A DNA stretch of 64,000 nt from Acanthacorydalis orientalis (taxonomy: Eukaryota > Arthropoda > Insecta > Megaloptera > Corydalidae): the NCBI GenBank assembly GCA_034766995.1, contig CM068313.1, forward strand, positions 23,047,512-23,111,511. The letters run 5' to 3'. Shown here one piece after another: positions 53,365 through 64,000 of this stretch. The translations under genes and the position numbers were made by a program. A model generated the notes under the pieces. The model ran no database searches. It was not told the origin of the DNA and worked only from the letters and a program-made list of their open reading frames with translations. Positions within the stretch are counted from its first letter, which is position 1. The number at the start of each line of letters is the position of its first letter.

Positions 53365-54589
53365 TTTTGCGGATATTTTGCGGATATTTCGCGGTTTTTG
53401 TAACTTTTTCGGTATCCATTATGAACCGATGTTATTTTTGTCTCATTTATGATATAGAACATTAAAATAGGCATCGGATAGTATGAAATAGTTGCCACTT
53501 TTTTAACATTTTGGATATTTTAGGCACGAAAAACCTTTAATTTCGCGAATTTTTCGCGGTTTTTGTGACTTTTTTGGTATCTATTATGAACCGATGTTAA
53601 TTTTGACTCATGTATGATATAGTATATTAAAATACGCATCGGATAGTATGAAATAGTTGCCATTTTTATAGCATTTTGGATCTTTTAGCCATGAAAAACC
53701 TTTATTTTTGTTAATTTTTCGCGGTTTTTGTGACTTTTTCGGTATCTATTATAAACCGATGTCAATTTTGACTCAAGTATGAAATAGAACATTAAATAAC
53801 GCATAGAACAGTATGAAATAGTTGCTAGTTTTATAACATTTTGGGTATTTTATGAAGGAAAAACTGTAATTTTTGCAGATTTTTTGCAGTTTTTATGATA
53901 TTTCCGACATTTATTACGGACAGATATTAATTTAGTCTAGAAATATACATAAAGCATTAAAAGACGAATCGACCAGTATTAATTAGTTGGCAAATTATCC
54001 TACATATCCACAAAATAAGCAATATCCGTAATATCCACCATATACGAAATATCCTCATTATCCGCAATATCAAAAAAATGTGATTTTTTGCAGTTTATTT
54101 GATATTTCCTACATATTTTATGGACTGATAAAAATTTTAAATAAGATATGATATAGAACAATTATATACGCATCGACCGGTATGAAATAGTTGCCATTTT
54201 TAAAACAATTTGGATATTTTATATATTGCGGATATGGCGGATATTGAAGATATGGCGGATATGGTTTATTTTGTTGATATGTAGGATATTTTGGTAACTA
54301 GTTAATACTGGTCGATTCGTCTTTTAATGCTTTATGTATATTTCTAGACAAAATTAACATCGGTCCATAATAAATGTCGGAAATATCAAAAAAACCGCAA
54401 AATATCTGCAAAAATTTTAGTTATTCCTTCATAAAACATGCAAAATGTTATAAAACTAGCAACTATTTCATACCGTTCGATGCGTATTTTCATGTTCTAT
54501 ATCGTAAAAGAGACAAAATTAACATAGGTTCATAATTGATACCGAAAAAGTGACAAAAACCGCGAAATATCCGCAAAACATCCGCAAAA
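53365..54589 (+). repeat. Block B9
   Basis: Normal orientation, near-identical to neighbours, with the switch near 54,240. Confidence 0.9.
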
Positions 54590-55598
54590 ATAAAGGTTTT
54601 TCTTGCTTAAAATATCCAAAATGTAAAAAAAATGACAAAAATTTCATACTGTTCGATGCGTATTCTCATGTTCTATATCATAATATAATAATAAATACCA
54701 AAAATAACTCAAAAACCCCCAAAAATCGCATTTTTTTGGATTTTGCGGATATGCGGATATGGCGGATACGCAAAAATAAACGTTTTTCTTGCTTAAAATA
54801 GCCAAAATGTAAAAAAAATGACAAAAATTTCATACTGTTCGATGCGTATTCTCATGTTCTATATCATAAGATAATAATAAATACCAAAAATAACTCAAAA
54901 CCCCCCAAAAATCGCATTTTTTTGGATTTTGCGGATATGCGGATATGGCGGATACGCGGATATTGCGGATATGGCGGATACGGCGGATATCATATCCGCG
55001 GCGGATATCATATCCGCGGCGGATATAATATCCGCGGCGGATATCATATCCGCCATATCCGCATATCCGCAAAATCCAAAAAAATGCGATTTTTGGGGGT
55101 TTTTGAGTTATTTTTGGTATTTATTATTATCTTATGATGTAGAACATGAGAATACGCATCGAACAGTATGAAATTTTTGTCATTTTTTTTACATTTTGGA
55201 TATTTTAAGCAAGAAAAACGTTTATTTTTGCGTATCCGCCATATCCGCATATCCGCAAAATCCAAAAAAATGCGATTTTTGGGGGTTTTTGAGTTATTTC
55301 TGGTATTTATTATTATCTTATGATATAGAACATGAGAATACGCATCGAACAGTATGAAATTTTTGTCATTTTTTTTACATTTTGGCTATTTTAAGCAAGA
55401 AAAACGTTTATTTTTGCGTATCCGCCATATCCGCATATCCGCAAAATCCAAAAAAATGCGATTTTTGGGGTTTTTTTGTTATTTTTTGTTATTTATTATT
55501 ATCTTATGATATAGAACATTAAAATACGCATCGAACAGTATGAAATTTTTGTAATTTTTTTTACATTTTGGATATTTTAAGCAAGAAAAACGTTTTTT
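54590..55598. repeat. Palindrome P9, close duplicate of P6
   Basis: Two R monomers, a core at 54,983-55,054, and three F monomers. It shares with P6 the private variants at 54,684 and 55,300, both exactly 6,886 bp from their P6 counterparts. Confidence 0.9.
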
Positions 55599-56822
55599 TT
55601 TGCGGATATTTTGCGGATATTTCGCGGTTTTTGTAACTTTTTCGGTATCCATTATGAACCGATGTTATTTTTGTCTCATTTATGATATAGAACATTAAAA
55701 TAGGCATCGGATAGTATGAAATAGTTGCCACTTTTTTAACATTTTGGATATTTTAGGCACGAAAAACCTTTAATTTCGCGAATTTTTCGCGGTTTTTGTG
55801 ACTTTTTTGGTATCTATTATGAACCGATGTTAATTTTGACTCATGTATGATATAGTATATTAAAATACGCATCGGATAGTATGAAATAGTTGCCATTTTT
55901 ATAGCATTTTGGATCTTTTAGCCATGAAAAACCTTTATTTTTGTTAATTTTTCGCGGTTTTTGTGACTTTTTCGGTATCTATTATAAACCGATGTCAATT
56001 TTGACTCAAGTATGAAATAGAACATTAAATAACGCATAGAACAGTATGAAATAGTTGCTAGTTTTATAACATTTTGGGTATTTTATGAAGGAAAAACTGT
56101 AATTTTTGCAGATTTTTTGCAGTTTTTATGATATTTCCGACATTTATTACGGACAGATATTAATTTAGTCTAGAAATATACATAAAGCATTAAAAGACGA
56201 ATCGACCAGTATTAATTAGTTGGCAAATTATCCTACATATCCACAAAATAAGCAATATCCGTAATATCCACCATATACGAAATATCCTCATTATCCGCAA
56301 TATCAAAAAAATGTGATTTTTTGCAGTTTATTTGATATTTCCTACATATTTTATGGACTGATAAAAATTTTAAATAAGATATGATATAGAACAATTATAT
56401 ACGCATCGACCGGTATGAAATAGTTGCCATTTTTAAAACAATTTGGATATTTTATATATTGCGGATATGGCGGATATTGAAGATATGGCGGATATGGTTT
56501 ATTTTGTTGATATGTAGGATATTTTGGTAACTAGTTAATACTGGTCGATTCGTCTTTTAATGCTTTATGTATATTTCTAGACAAAATTAACATCGGTCCA
56601 TAATAAATGTCGGAAATATCAAAAAAACCGCAAAATATCTGCAAAAATTTTAGTTATTCCTTCATAAAACATGCAAAATGTTATAAAACTAGCAACTATT
56701 TCATACCGTTCGATGCGTATTTTCATGTTCTATATCGTAAAAGAGACAAAATTAACATAGGTTCATAATTGATACCGAAAAAGTGACAAAAACCGCGAAA
56801 TATCCGCAAAACATCCGCAAAA
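55599..56822 (+). repeat. Block B10
   Basis: Normal orientation, near-identical to neighbours, with the switch near 56,470. Confidence 0.9.
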
Positions 56823-58200
56823 ATAAACGTTTTTCTTGCTTAAAATATCCAAAATGTAAAAAAAATGACAAAAATTTCATACTGTTCGATGCGTATTCTC
56901 ATGTTCTATATCATAAGATAATAATAAATACCAAAAATAACTCAAAAACCCCCAAAAATCGCATTTTTTTGGATTTTGCGGATATGCGGATATGGCGGAT
57001 ACGCAAAAATAAACGTTTTTCTTGCTTAAAATAGCCAAAATGTAAAAAAAATGACAAAAATTTCATACTGTTCGATGCGTATTCTCATGTTCTACATCAT
57101 AAGATAATAATAAATACCAAAAATAACTCAAAAACCCCCCAAAATCGCATTTTTTTGGATTTTGCGGATATGCGGATATGGCGGATACGCGGATATTGCG
57201 GATATGGCGGATACGGCGGATATCATATCCGCGGCGGATATCATATCCGCGGCGGATATAATATCCGCGGCGGATATCATATCCGCCATATCCGCATATC
57301 CGCAAAATCCAAAAAAATGCGATTTTTGGGGGTTTTTGAGTTATTTTTGGTATTTATTATTATCTTATGATATAGAACATGAGAATACGCATCGAACAGT
57401 ATGAAATTTTTGTCATTTTTTTTACATTTTGGCTATTTTAAGCAAGAAAAACGTTTATTTTTGCGTATCCGCCATATCCGCATATCCGCAAAATCCAAAA
57501 AAATGCGATTTTTGGGGGTTTTTGAGTTATTTTTGGTATTTATTATTATCTTATGATATAGAACATGAGAATACGCATCGAACAGTATGAAATTTTTGTC
57601 ATTTTTTTTACATTTTGGCTATTTTAAGCAAGAAAAACGTTTATTTTTGCGTATCCGCCATATCCGCATATCCGCAAAATCCAAAAAAATGCGATTTTGG
57701 GGGGTTTTTGAGTTATTTTTGGTATTTATTATTATCTTATGATGTAGAACATGAGAATACGCATCGAACAGTATGAAATTTTTGTCATTTTTTTTACATT
57801 TTGGCTATTTTAAGCAAGAAAAACGTTTATTTTTGCGTATCCGCCATATCCGCATATCCGCAAAATCCAAAAAAATGCGATTTTTGGGGGTTTTTGAGTT
57901 ATTTTTGGTATTTATTATTATCTTATGATATACAACATGAGAATACGCATCGAACAGTATGAAATTTTTGTCATTTTTTTTACATTTTGGCTATTTTAAG
58001 CAAGAAAAACGTTTATTTTTGCGTATCCGCCATATCCGCATATCCGCAAAATCCAAAAAAATGCGATTTTTGGGGTTTTTTTGTTATTTTTTGTTATTTA
58101 TTATTATCTTATGATATAGAACATTAAAATACGCATCGAACAGTATGAAATTTTTGTAATTTTTTTTACATTTTGGATATTTTAAGCAAGAAAAACGTTT
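56823..58200. repeat. Palindrome P10: 2 R, 4-unit core, 5 F monomers
   Basis: The core lies at 57,216-57,287. The left arm carries the 'tctacatcataag' variant (about 57,092). The right arm has 'gatgtagaac' (57,742) and 'gatatacaacatg' (about 57,930), showing further mixing of variants between arms. Confidence 0.9.
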
Positions 58201-59426
58201 TTTTTGCGGATATTTTGCGGATATTTCGCGGTTTTTGTAACTTTTTCGGTATCCATTATGAACCGATGTTATTTTTGTCTCATTTATGATATAGAACATT
58301 AAAATAGGCATCGGATAGTATGAAATAGTTGCCACTTTTTTAACATTTTGGATATTTTAGGCACGAAAAACCTTTAATTTCGCGAATTTTTCGCGGTTTT
58401 TGTGACTTTTTTGGTATCTATTATGAACCGATGTTAATTTTGACTCATGTATGATATAGTATATTAAAATACGCATCGGATAGTATGAAATAGTTGCCAT
58501 TTTTATAGCATTTTGGATCTTTTAGCCATGAAAAACCTTTATTTTTGTTAATTTTTCGCGGTTTTTGTGACTTTTTCGGTATCTATTATAAACCGATGTC
58601 AATTTTGACTCAAGTATGAAATAGAACATTAAATAACGCATAGAACAGTATGAAATAGTTGCTAGTTTTATAACATTTTGGGTATTTTATGAAGGAAAAA
58701 CTGTAATTTTTGCAGATTTTTTGCAGTTTTTATGATATTTCCGACATTTATTACGGACAGATATTAATTTAGTCTAGAAATATACATAAAGCATTAAAAG
58801 ACGAATCGACCAGTATTAATTAGTTGGCAAATTATCCTACATATCCACAAAATAAGCAATATCCGTAATATCCACCATATACGAAATATCCTCATTATCC
58901 GCAATATCAAAAAAATGTGATTTTTTGCAGTTTATTTGATATTTCCTACATATTTTATGGACTGATAAAAATTTTAAATAAGATATGATATAGAACAATT
59001 ATATACGCATCGACCGGTATGAAATAGTTGCCATTTTTAAAACAATTTGGATATTTTATATATTGCGGATATGGCGGATATTGAAGATATGGCGGATATG
59101 GTTTATTTTGTTGATATGTAGGATATTTTGGTAACTAGTTAATACTGGTCGATTCGTCTTTTAATGCTTTATGTATATTTCTAGACAAAATTAACATCGG
59201 TCCATAATAAATGTCGGAAATATCAAAAAAACCGCAAAATATCTGCAAAAATTTTAGTTATTCCTTCATAAAACATGCAAAATGTTATAAAACTAGCAAC
59301 TATTTCATACCGTTCGATGCGTATTTTCATGTTCTATATCGTAAAAGAGACAAAATTAACATAGGTTCATAATTGATACCGAAAAAGTGACAAAAACCGC
59401 GAAATATCCGCAAAACATCCGCAAAA
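58201..59426 (+). repeat. Block B11
   Basis: Normal orientation, near-identical to neighbours, with the switch near 59,080. Confidence 0.9.
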
Positions 59427-60433
59427 ATAAACGTTTTTCTTGCTTAAAATATCCAAAATGTAAAAAAAATGACAAAAATTTCATACTGTTCGATGCGTAT
59501 TCTCATGTTCTATATCATAAGATAATAATAAATACCAAAAATAACTCAAAAACCCCCAAAAATCGCATTTTTTTGGATTTTGCGGATATGCGGATATGGC
59601 GGATACGCAAAAATAAACGTTTTTCTTGCTTAAAATAGCCAAAATGTAAAAAAAATGACAAAAATTTCATACTGTTCGATGCGTATTCTCATGTTCTATA
59701 TCATAAGATAATAATAAATACCAAAAATAACTCAAAAACCCCCAAAAATCGCATTTTTTTGGATTTTGCGGATATGCGGATATGGCGGATACGCAAAAAT
59801 AAACGTTTTTCTTGCTTAAAATATCCAAAATGTAAAAAAAATGACAAAAATTTCATACTGTTCGATGCGTATTCTCATGTTCTACATCATAAGATAATAA
59901 TAAATACCAAAAATAACTCAAAAACCCCCCAAAATCGCATTTTTTTGGATTTTGCGGATATGCGGATATGGCGGATACGCGGATATTGCGGATATGGCGG
60001 ATACGGCGGATATCATATCCGCGGCGGATATCATATCCGCGGCGGATTTAATATCCGCGGCGGATATCATATCCGCCATATCCGCATATCCGCAAAATCC
60101 AAAAAAATGCGATTTTTGGGGGTTTTTGAGTTATTTTTGGTATTTATTATTATCTTATGATATAGAACATGAGAATACGCATCGAACAGTATGAAATTTT
60201 TGTCATTTTTTTTACATTTTGGCTATTTTAAGCAAGAAAAACGTTTATTTTTGCGTATCCGCCATATCCGCATATCCGCAAAATCCAAAAAAAATGCGAT
60301 TTTGGGGGGTTTTTGAGTTATTTTTGGTATTTATTATTATCTTATGATGTAGAACATGAGAATACGCATCGAACAGTATGAAATTTTTGTCATTTTTTTT
60401 ACATTTTGGCTATTTTAAGCAAGAAAAACGTTT
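59427..60433. repeat. Palindrome P11: 3 R, 4-unit core, 2 F monomers
   Basis: The core lies at 60,006-60,077, with a unique T in its third unit ('gcggatttaatatccgcg'). The left arm matches P3. The last F monomer lacks the B-adjacent variant, a recombinant border. Confidence 0.9.
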
Positions 60434-61660
60434 TTTTTGCGGATATTTTGCGGATATTTCGCGGTTTTTGTAACTTTTTCGGTATCCATTATGAACCGAT
60501 GTTATTTTTGTCTCATTTATGATATAGAACATTAAAATAGGCATCGGATAGTATGAAATAGTTGCCACTTTTTTAACATTTTGGATATTTTAGGCACGAA
60601 AAACCTTTAATTTCGCGAATTTTTCGCGGTTTTTGTGACTTTTTTGGTATCTATTATGAACCGATGTTAATTTTGACTCATGTATGATATAGTATATTAA
60701 AATACGCATCGGATAGTATGAAATAGTTGCCATTTTTATAGCATTTTGGATCTTTTAGCCATGAAAAACCTTTATTTTTGTTAATTTTTCGCGGTTTTTG
60801 TGACTTTTTCGGTATCTATTATAAACCGATGTCAATTTTGACTCAAGTATGAAATAGAACATTAAATAACGCATAGAACAGTATGAAATAGTTGCTAGTT
60901 TTATAACATTTTGGGTATTTTATGAAGGAAAAACTGTAATTTTTGCAGATTTTTTGCAGTTTTTATGATATTTCCGACATTTATTACGGACAGATATTAA
61001 TTTAGTCTAGAAATATACATAAAGCATTAAAAGACGAATCGACCAGTATTAATTAGTTGGCAAATTATCCTACATATCCACAAAATAAGCAATATCCGTA
61101 ATATCCACCATATACGAAATATCCTCATTATCCGCAATATCAAAAAAATGTGATTTTTTGCAGTTTATTTGATATTTCCTACATATTTTATGGACTGATA
61201 AAAATTTTAAATAAGATATGATATAGAACAATTATATACGCATCGACCGGTATGAAATAGTTGCCATTTTTAAAACAATTTGGATATTTTATATATTGCG
61301 GATATGGCGGATATTGAAGATATGGCAGATATGGTTTATTTTGTTGATATGTAGGATATTTTGGTAACTAGTTAATACTGGTCGATTCGTCTTTTAATGC
61401 TTTATGTATATTTCTAGACAAAATTAACATCGGTCCATAATAAATGTCGGAAATATCAAAAAAACCGCAAAATATCTGCAAAAATTTTAGTTATTCCTTC
61501 ATAAAACATGCAAAATGTTATAAAACTAGCAACTATTTCATACCGTTCGATGCGTATTTTCATGTTCTATATCGTAAAAGAGACAAAATTAACATAGGTT
61601 CATAATTGATACCGAAAAAGTGACAAAAACCGCGAAATATCCGCAAAACATCCGCAAAAA
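60434..61660 (+). repeat. Block B12
   Basis: Normal orientation, near-identical to neighbours, with one substitution in the switch ('atatggcagatatgg', about 61,320). Confidence 0.9.
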
Positions 61661-63412
61661 TAAACGTTTTTCTTGCTTAAAATATCCAAAATGTAAAAAA
61701 AATGACAAAAATTTCATACTGTTCGATGCGTATTCTCATGTTCTATATCATAAGATAATAATAAATACCAAAAATAACTCAAAAACCCCCAAAAATCGCA
61801 TTTTTTTGGATTTTGCGGATATGCGGATATGGCGGATACGCAAAAATAAACGTTTTTCTTGCTTAAAATAGCCAAAATGTAAAAAAAATGACAAAAATTT
61901 CATACTGTTCGATGCGTATTCTCATGTTCTATATCATAAGATAATAATAAATACCAAAAATAACTCAAAAACCCCCAAAAATCGTATTTTTTTTGATTTT
62001 GCGGATATGCGGATATGGCGGATACGCAAAAATAAACGTTTTTCTTGCTTAAAATATCCAAAATGTAAAAAAAAATGACAAAAATTTCATACTGTTCGAT
62101 GCGTATTCTCATGTTCTACATCATAAGATAATAATAAATACCAAAAATAACTCAAAAACCCCCCAAAATCGCATTTTTTTGGATTTTGCGGATATGCGGA
62201 TATGGCGGATACGCGGATATTGCGGATATGGCGGATACGGCGGATATCATATCCGCGGCGGATATCATATCCGCGGCGGATATAATATCCGCGGCGGATA
62301 TCATATCCGCCATATCCGCATATCCGCAAAATCCAAAAAAATGCGATTTTTGGGGGTTTTTGAGTTATTTTTGGTATTTATTATTATCTTATGATATAGA
62401 ACATGAGAATACGCATCGAACAGTATGAAATTTTTGTCATTTTTTTTACATTTTGGCTATTTTAAGCAAGAAAAACGTTTATTTTTGCGTATCCGCCATA
62501 TCCGCATATCCGCAAAATCCAAAAAAATGCGATTTTGGGGGGTTTTTGAGTTATTTTTGGTATTTATTATTATCTTATGATATAGAACATGAGAATACGC
62601 ATCGAACAGTATGAAATTTTTGTCATTTTTTTTACATTTTGGCTATTTTAAGCAAGAAAAACGTTTATTTTTGCGTATCCGCCATATCCGCATATCCGCA
62701 AAATCCAAAAAAAATGCGATTTTGGGGGGTTTTTGAGTTATTTTTGGTATTTATTATTATCTTATGATGTAGAACATGAGAATACGCATCGAACAGTATG
62801 AAATTTTTGTCATTTTTTTTACATTTTGGATATTTTAAGCAAGAAAAACGTTTATTTTTGCGTATCCGCCATATCCGCATATCCGCAAAATCCAAAAAAA
62901 TGCGATTTTTGGGGGTTTTTGAGTTATTTTTGGTATTTATTATTATCTTATGATATAGAACATGAGAATACGCATCGAACAGTATGAAATTTTTGTCATT
63001 TTTTTTACATTTTGGCTATTTTAAGCAAGAAAAACGTTTATTTTTGCGTATCCGCCATATCCGCATATCCGCAAAATCCAAAAAAATGCGATTTTGGGGG
63101 GTTTTTGAGTTATTTTTGGTATTTATTATTATCTTATGATATACAACATGAGAATACGCATCGAACAGTATGAAATTTTTGTCATTTTTTTTACATTTTG
63201 GATATTTTAAGCAAGAAAAACGTTTATTTTTGCGTATCCGCCATATCCGCATATCCGCAAAATCCAAAAAAATGCGATTTTTGGGGTTTTTTTGTTATTT
63301 TTTGTTATTTATTATTATCTTATGATATAGAACATTAAAATACGCATCGAACAGTATGAAATTTTTGTAATTTTTTTTACATTTTGGTTATTTTAAGCAA
63401 GAAAAACGTTTT
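61661..63412. repeat. Palindrome P12: 3 R, 4-unit core, 6 F monomers
   Basis: The core lies at 62,240-62,311. F monomers are near 62,412, 62,600, 62,786, 62,972, 63,158 and 63,343. It has one of the two longest arms, together with P3. The R arm has an unusual 'cgtattttttttgatttt' near 61,983. Confidence 0.9.
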
Positions 63413-64000
63413 TTTTTGCGGATATTTTGCGGATATTTCGCGGTTTTTGTAACTTTTTCGGTATCCATTATGAACCGATGTTATTTTTGTCTCATTTATG
63501 ATATAGAACATTAAAATAGGCATCGGATAGTATGAAATAGTTGCCACTTTTTTAACATTTTGGATATTTTAGGCACGAAAAACCTTTAATTTCGCGAATT
63601 TTTCGCGGTTTTTGTGACTTTTTTGGTATCTATTATGAACCGATGTTAATTTTGACTCATGTATGATATAGTATATTAAAATACGCATCGGATAGTATGA
63701 AATAGTTGCCATTTTTATAGCATTTTGGATCTTTTAGCCATGAAAAACCTTTATTTTTGTTAATTTTTCGCGGTTTTTGTGACTTTTTCGGTATCTATTA
63801 TAAACCGATGTCAATTTTGACTCAAGTATGAAATAGAACATTAAATAACGCATAGAACAGTATGAAATAGTTGCTAGTTTTATAACATTTTGGGTATTTT
63901 ATGAAGGAAAAACTGTAATTTTTGCAGATTTTTTGCAGTTTTTATGATATTTCCGACATTTATTACGGACAGATATTAATTTAGTCTAGAAATATACATA
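63413..64000 (+). repeat. Block B13, cut by window end
   Basis: The first part of a normal-orientation B block. The window ends inside it, so the array continues to the right for an unknown distance. Confidence 0.9.

Larger units (their letters stand above)
33681..64000. repeat. Satellite array of alternating palindromic higher-order repeats (open at right edge)
   Basis: About 30.3 kb consists entirely of related monomers, recognisable by 'acgcatcgaacagtatga' (forward, F) or its reverse complement (R). Monomers of 186 bp (for example R copies at 35,331, 35,517 and 35,703) lie in palindromes P. Diverged monomers, mostly 165 bp apart (34,155, 34,320, 34,485, 34,650), lie in blocks B. P and B alternate with a basic period of 2,232-2,234 bp; longer or shorter periods differ mainly by whole monomers of about 186 bp. 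Every P and B contains an F/R orientation switch. No protein-coding potential is credible: open frames recur in several frames on both strands because the GCGGAT-like words lack stops. Confidence 0.97.

Noticed and set aside
35237..63267. Dozens of recurring 60-139-codon open frames within the satellite
   Set aside because: The same peptides recur at each repeat, in several frames and on both strands of the same DNA. They read through GCGGAT-type words and share no known domain, so they are by-products of the repeat.
33681..64000. CRISPR array
   Set aside because: Repeats are 165-186 bp, contiguous without unique spacers, in both orientations, and in a eukaryote-like context.
33681..64000. 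CENP-B box in the satellite monomer
   Set aside because: I looked for a TTCG....A..CGGG pattern in the monomers and saw only partial words such as 'ttcgcgg'. A centromere role is not supported by this motif.
33681..64000. Telomeric repeat or rDNA array
   Set aside because: No TTAGG/TTAGGG runs and no rRNA-like sequence are present.

Overview
The window looks like nuclear DNA from an animal, most likely an invertebrate. It is extremely AT-rich, holds dozens of long (TA)n and compound TA/TG/TC microsatellites, and has no bacterial-style gene packing, no recognisable host gene and no RNA gene. CpG dinucleotides are not obviously depleted in the GC-richer islands. That combination would fit an insect such as a hymenopteran, but the species cannot be fixed from this sequence.

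Positions 1 to about 33,680 are a gene-poor AT-rich tract. Short GC-richer islands stand out near 4.6, 10.1, 13.5, 15.75, 22.1, 25.3, 29.7 and 30.95 kb; they could be conserved regulatory DNA, old exons or decayed insertions. Several DNA-transposon remnants can be supported. There is a broken Tigger/jerky-type (pogo superfamily) transposase with an adjoining terminal-repeat-like end (14,665-15,440). There are two TA-flanked MITE-like elements (16,968-17,305 and 23,621-23,832). There is also a foldback element with arms of about 230-250 bp (25,758-26,616) and a hairpin with arms of about 85 bp (19,179-19,367).

Positions about 33,681 to 64,000 are one satellite array that runs off the right edge. 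Its basic monomers share a core of the type 'acgcatcgaacagtatga' and are about 165 bp or 186 bp long. They are organised into higher-order repeats with a basic period of about 2,233 bp. Each higher-order repeat alternates two parts. The first is a large palindrome P: near-identical 186-bp monomers in reverse orientation, a core of 3-5 tandem 18-bp self-palindromes, then the same monomers in forward orientation. The second is a fixed block B of about 1.22 kb, made of diverged monomers and containing its own orientation switch. Monomer number per palindrome arm varies (1-6), the core flips orientation in two copies, a stretch of about 4 kb with two B blocks is inverted, and private variants recur at exactly 6,886 bp. 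The array therefore shows several tiers of recent duplication, inversion and conversion.

No genes work together here. The many short open frames are by-products of the repeats. The strongest candidate for an undescribed system is the alternating-palindrome satellite, which could be pericentromeric, centromeric or another heterochromatic block.
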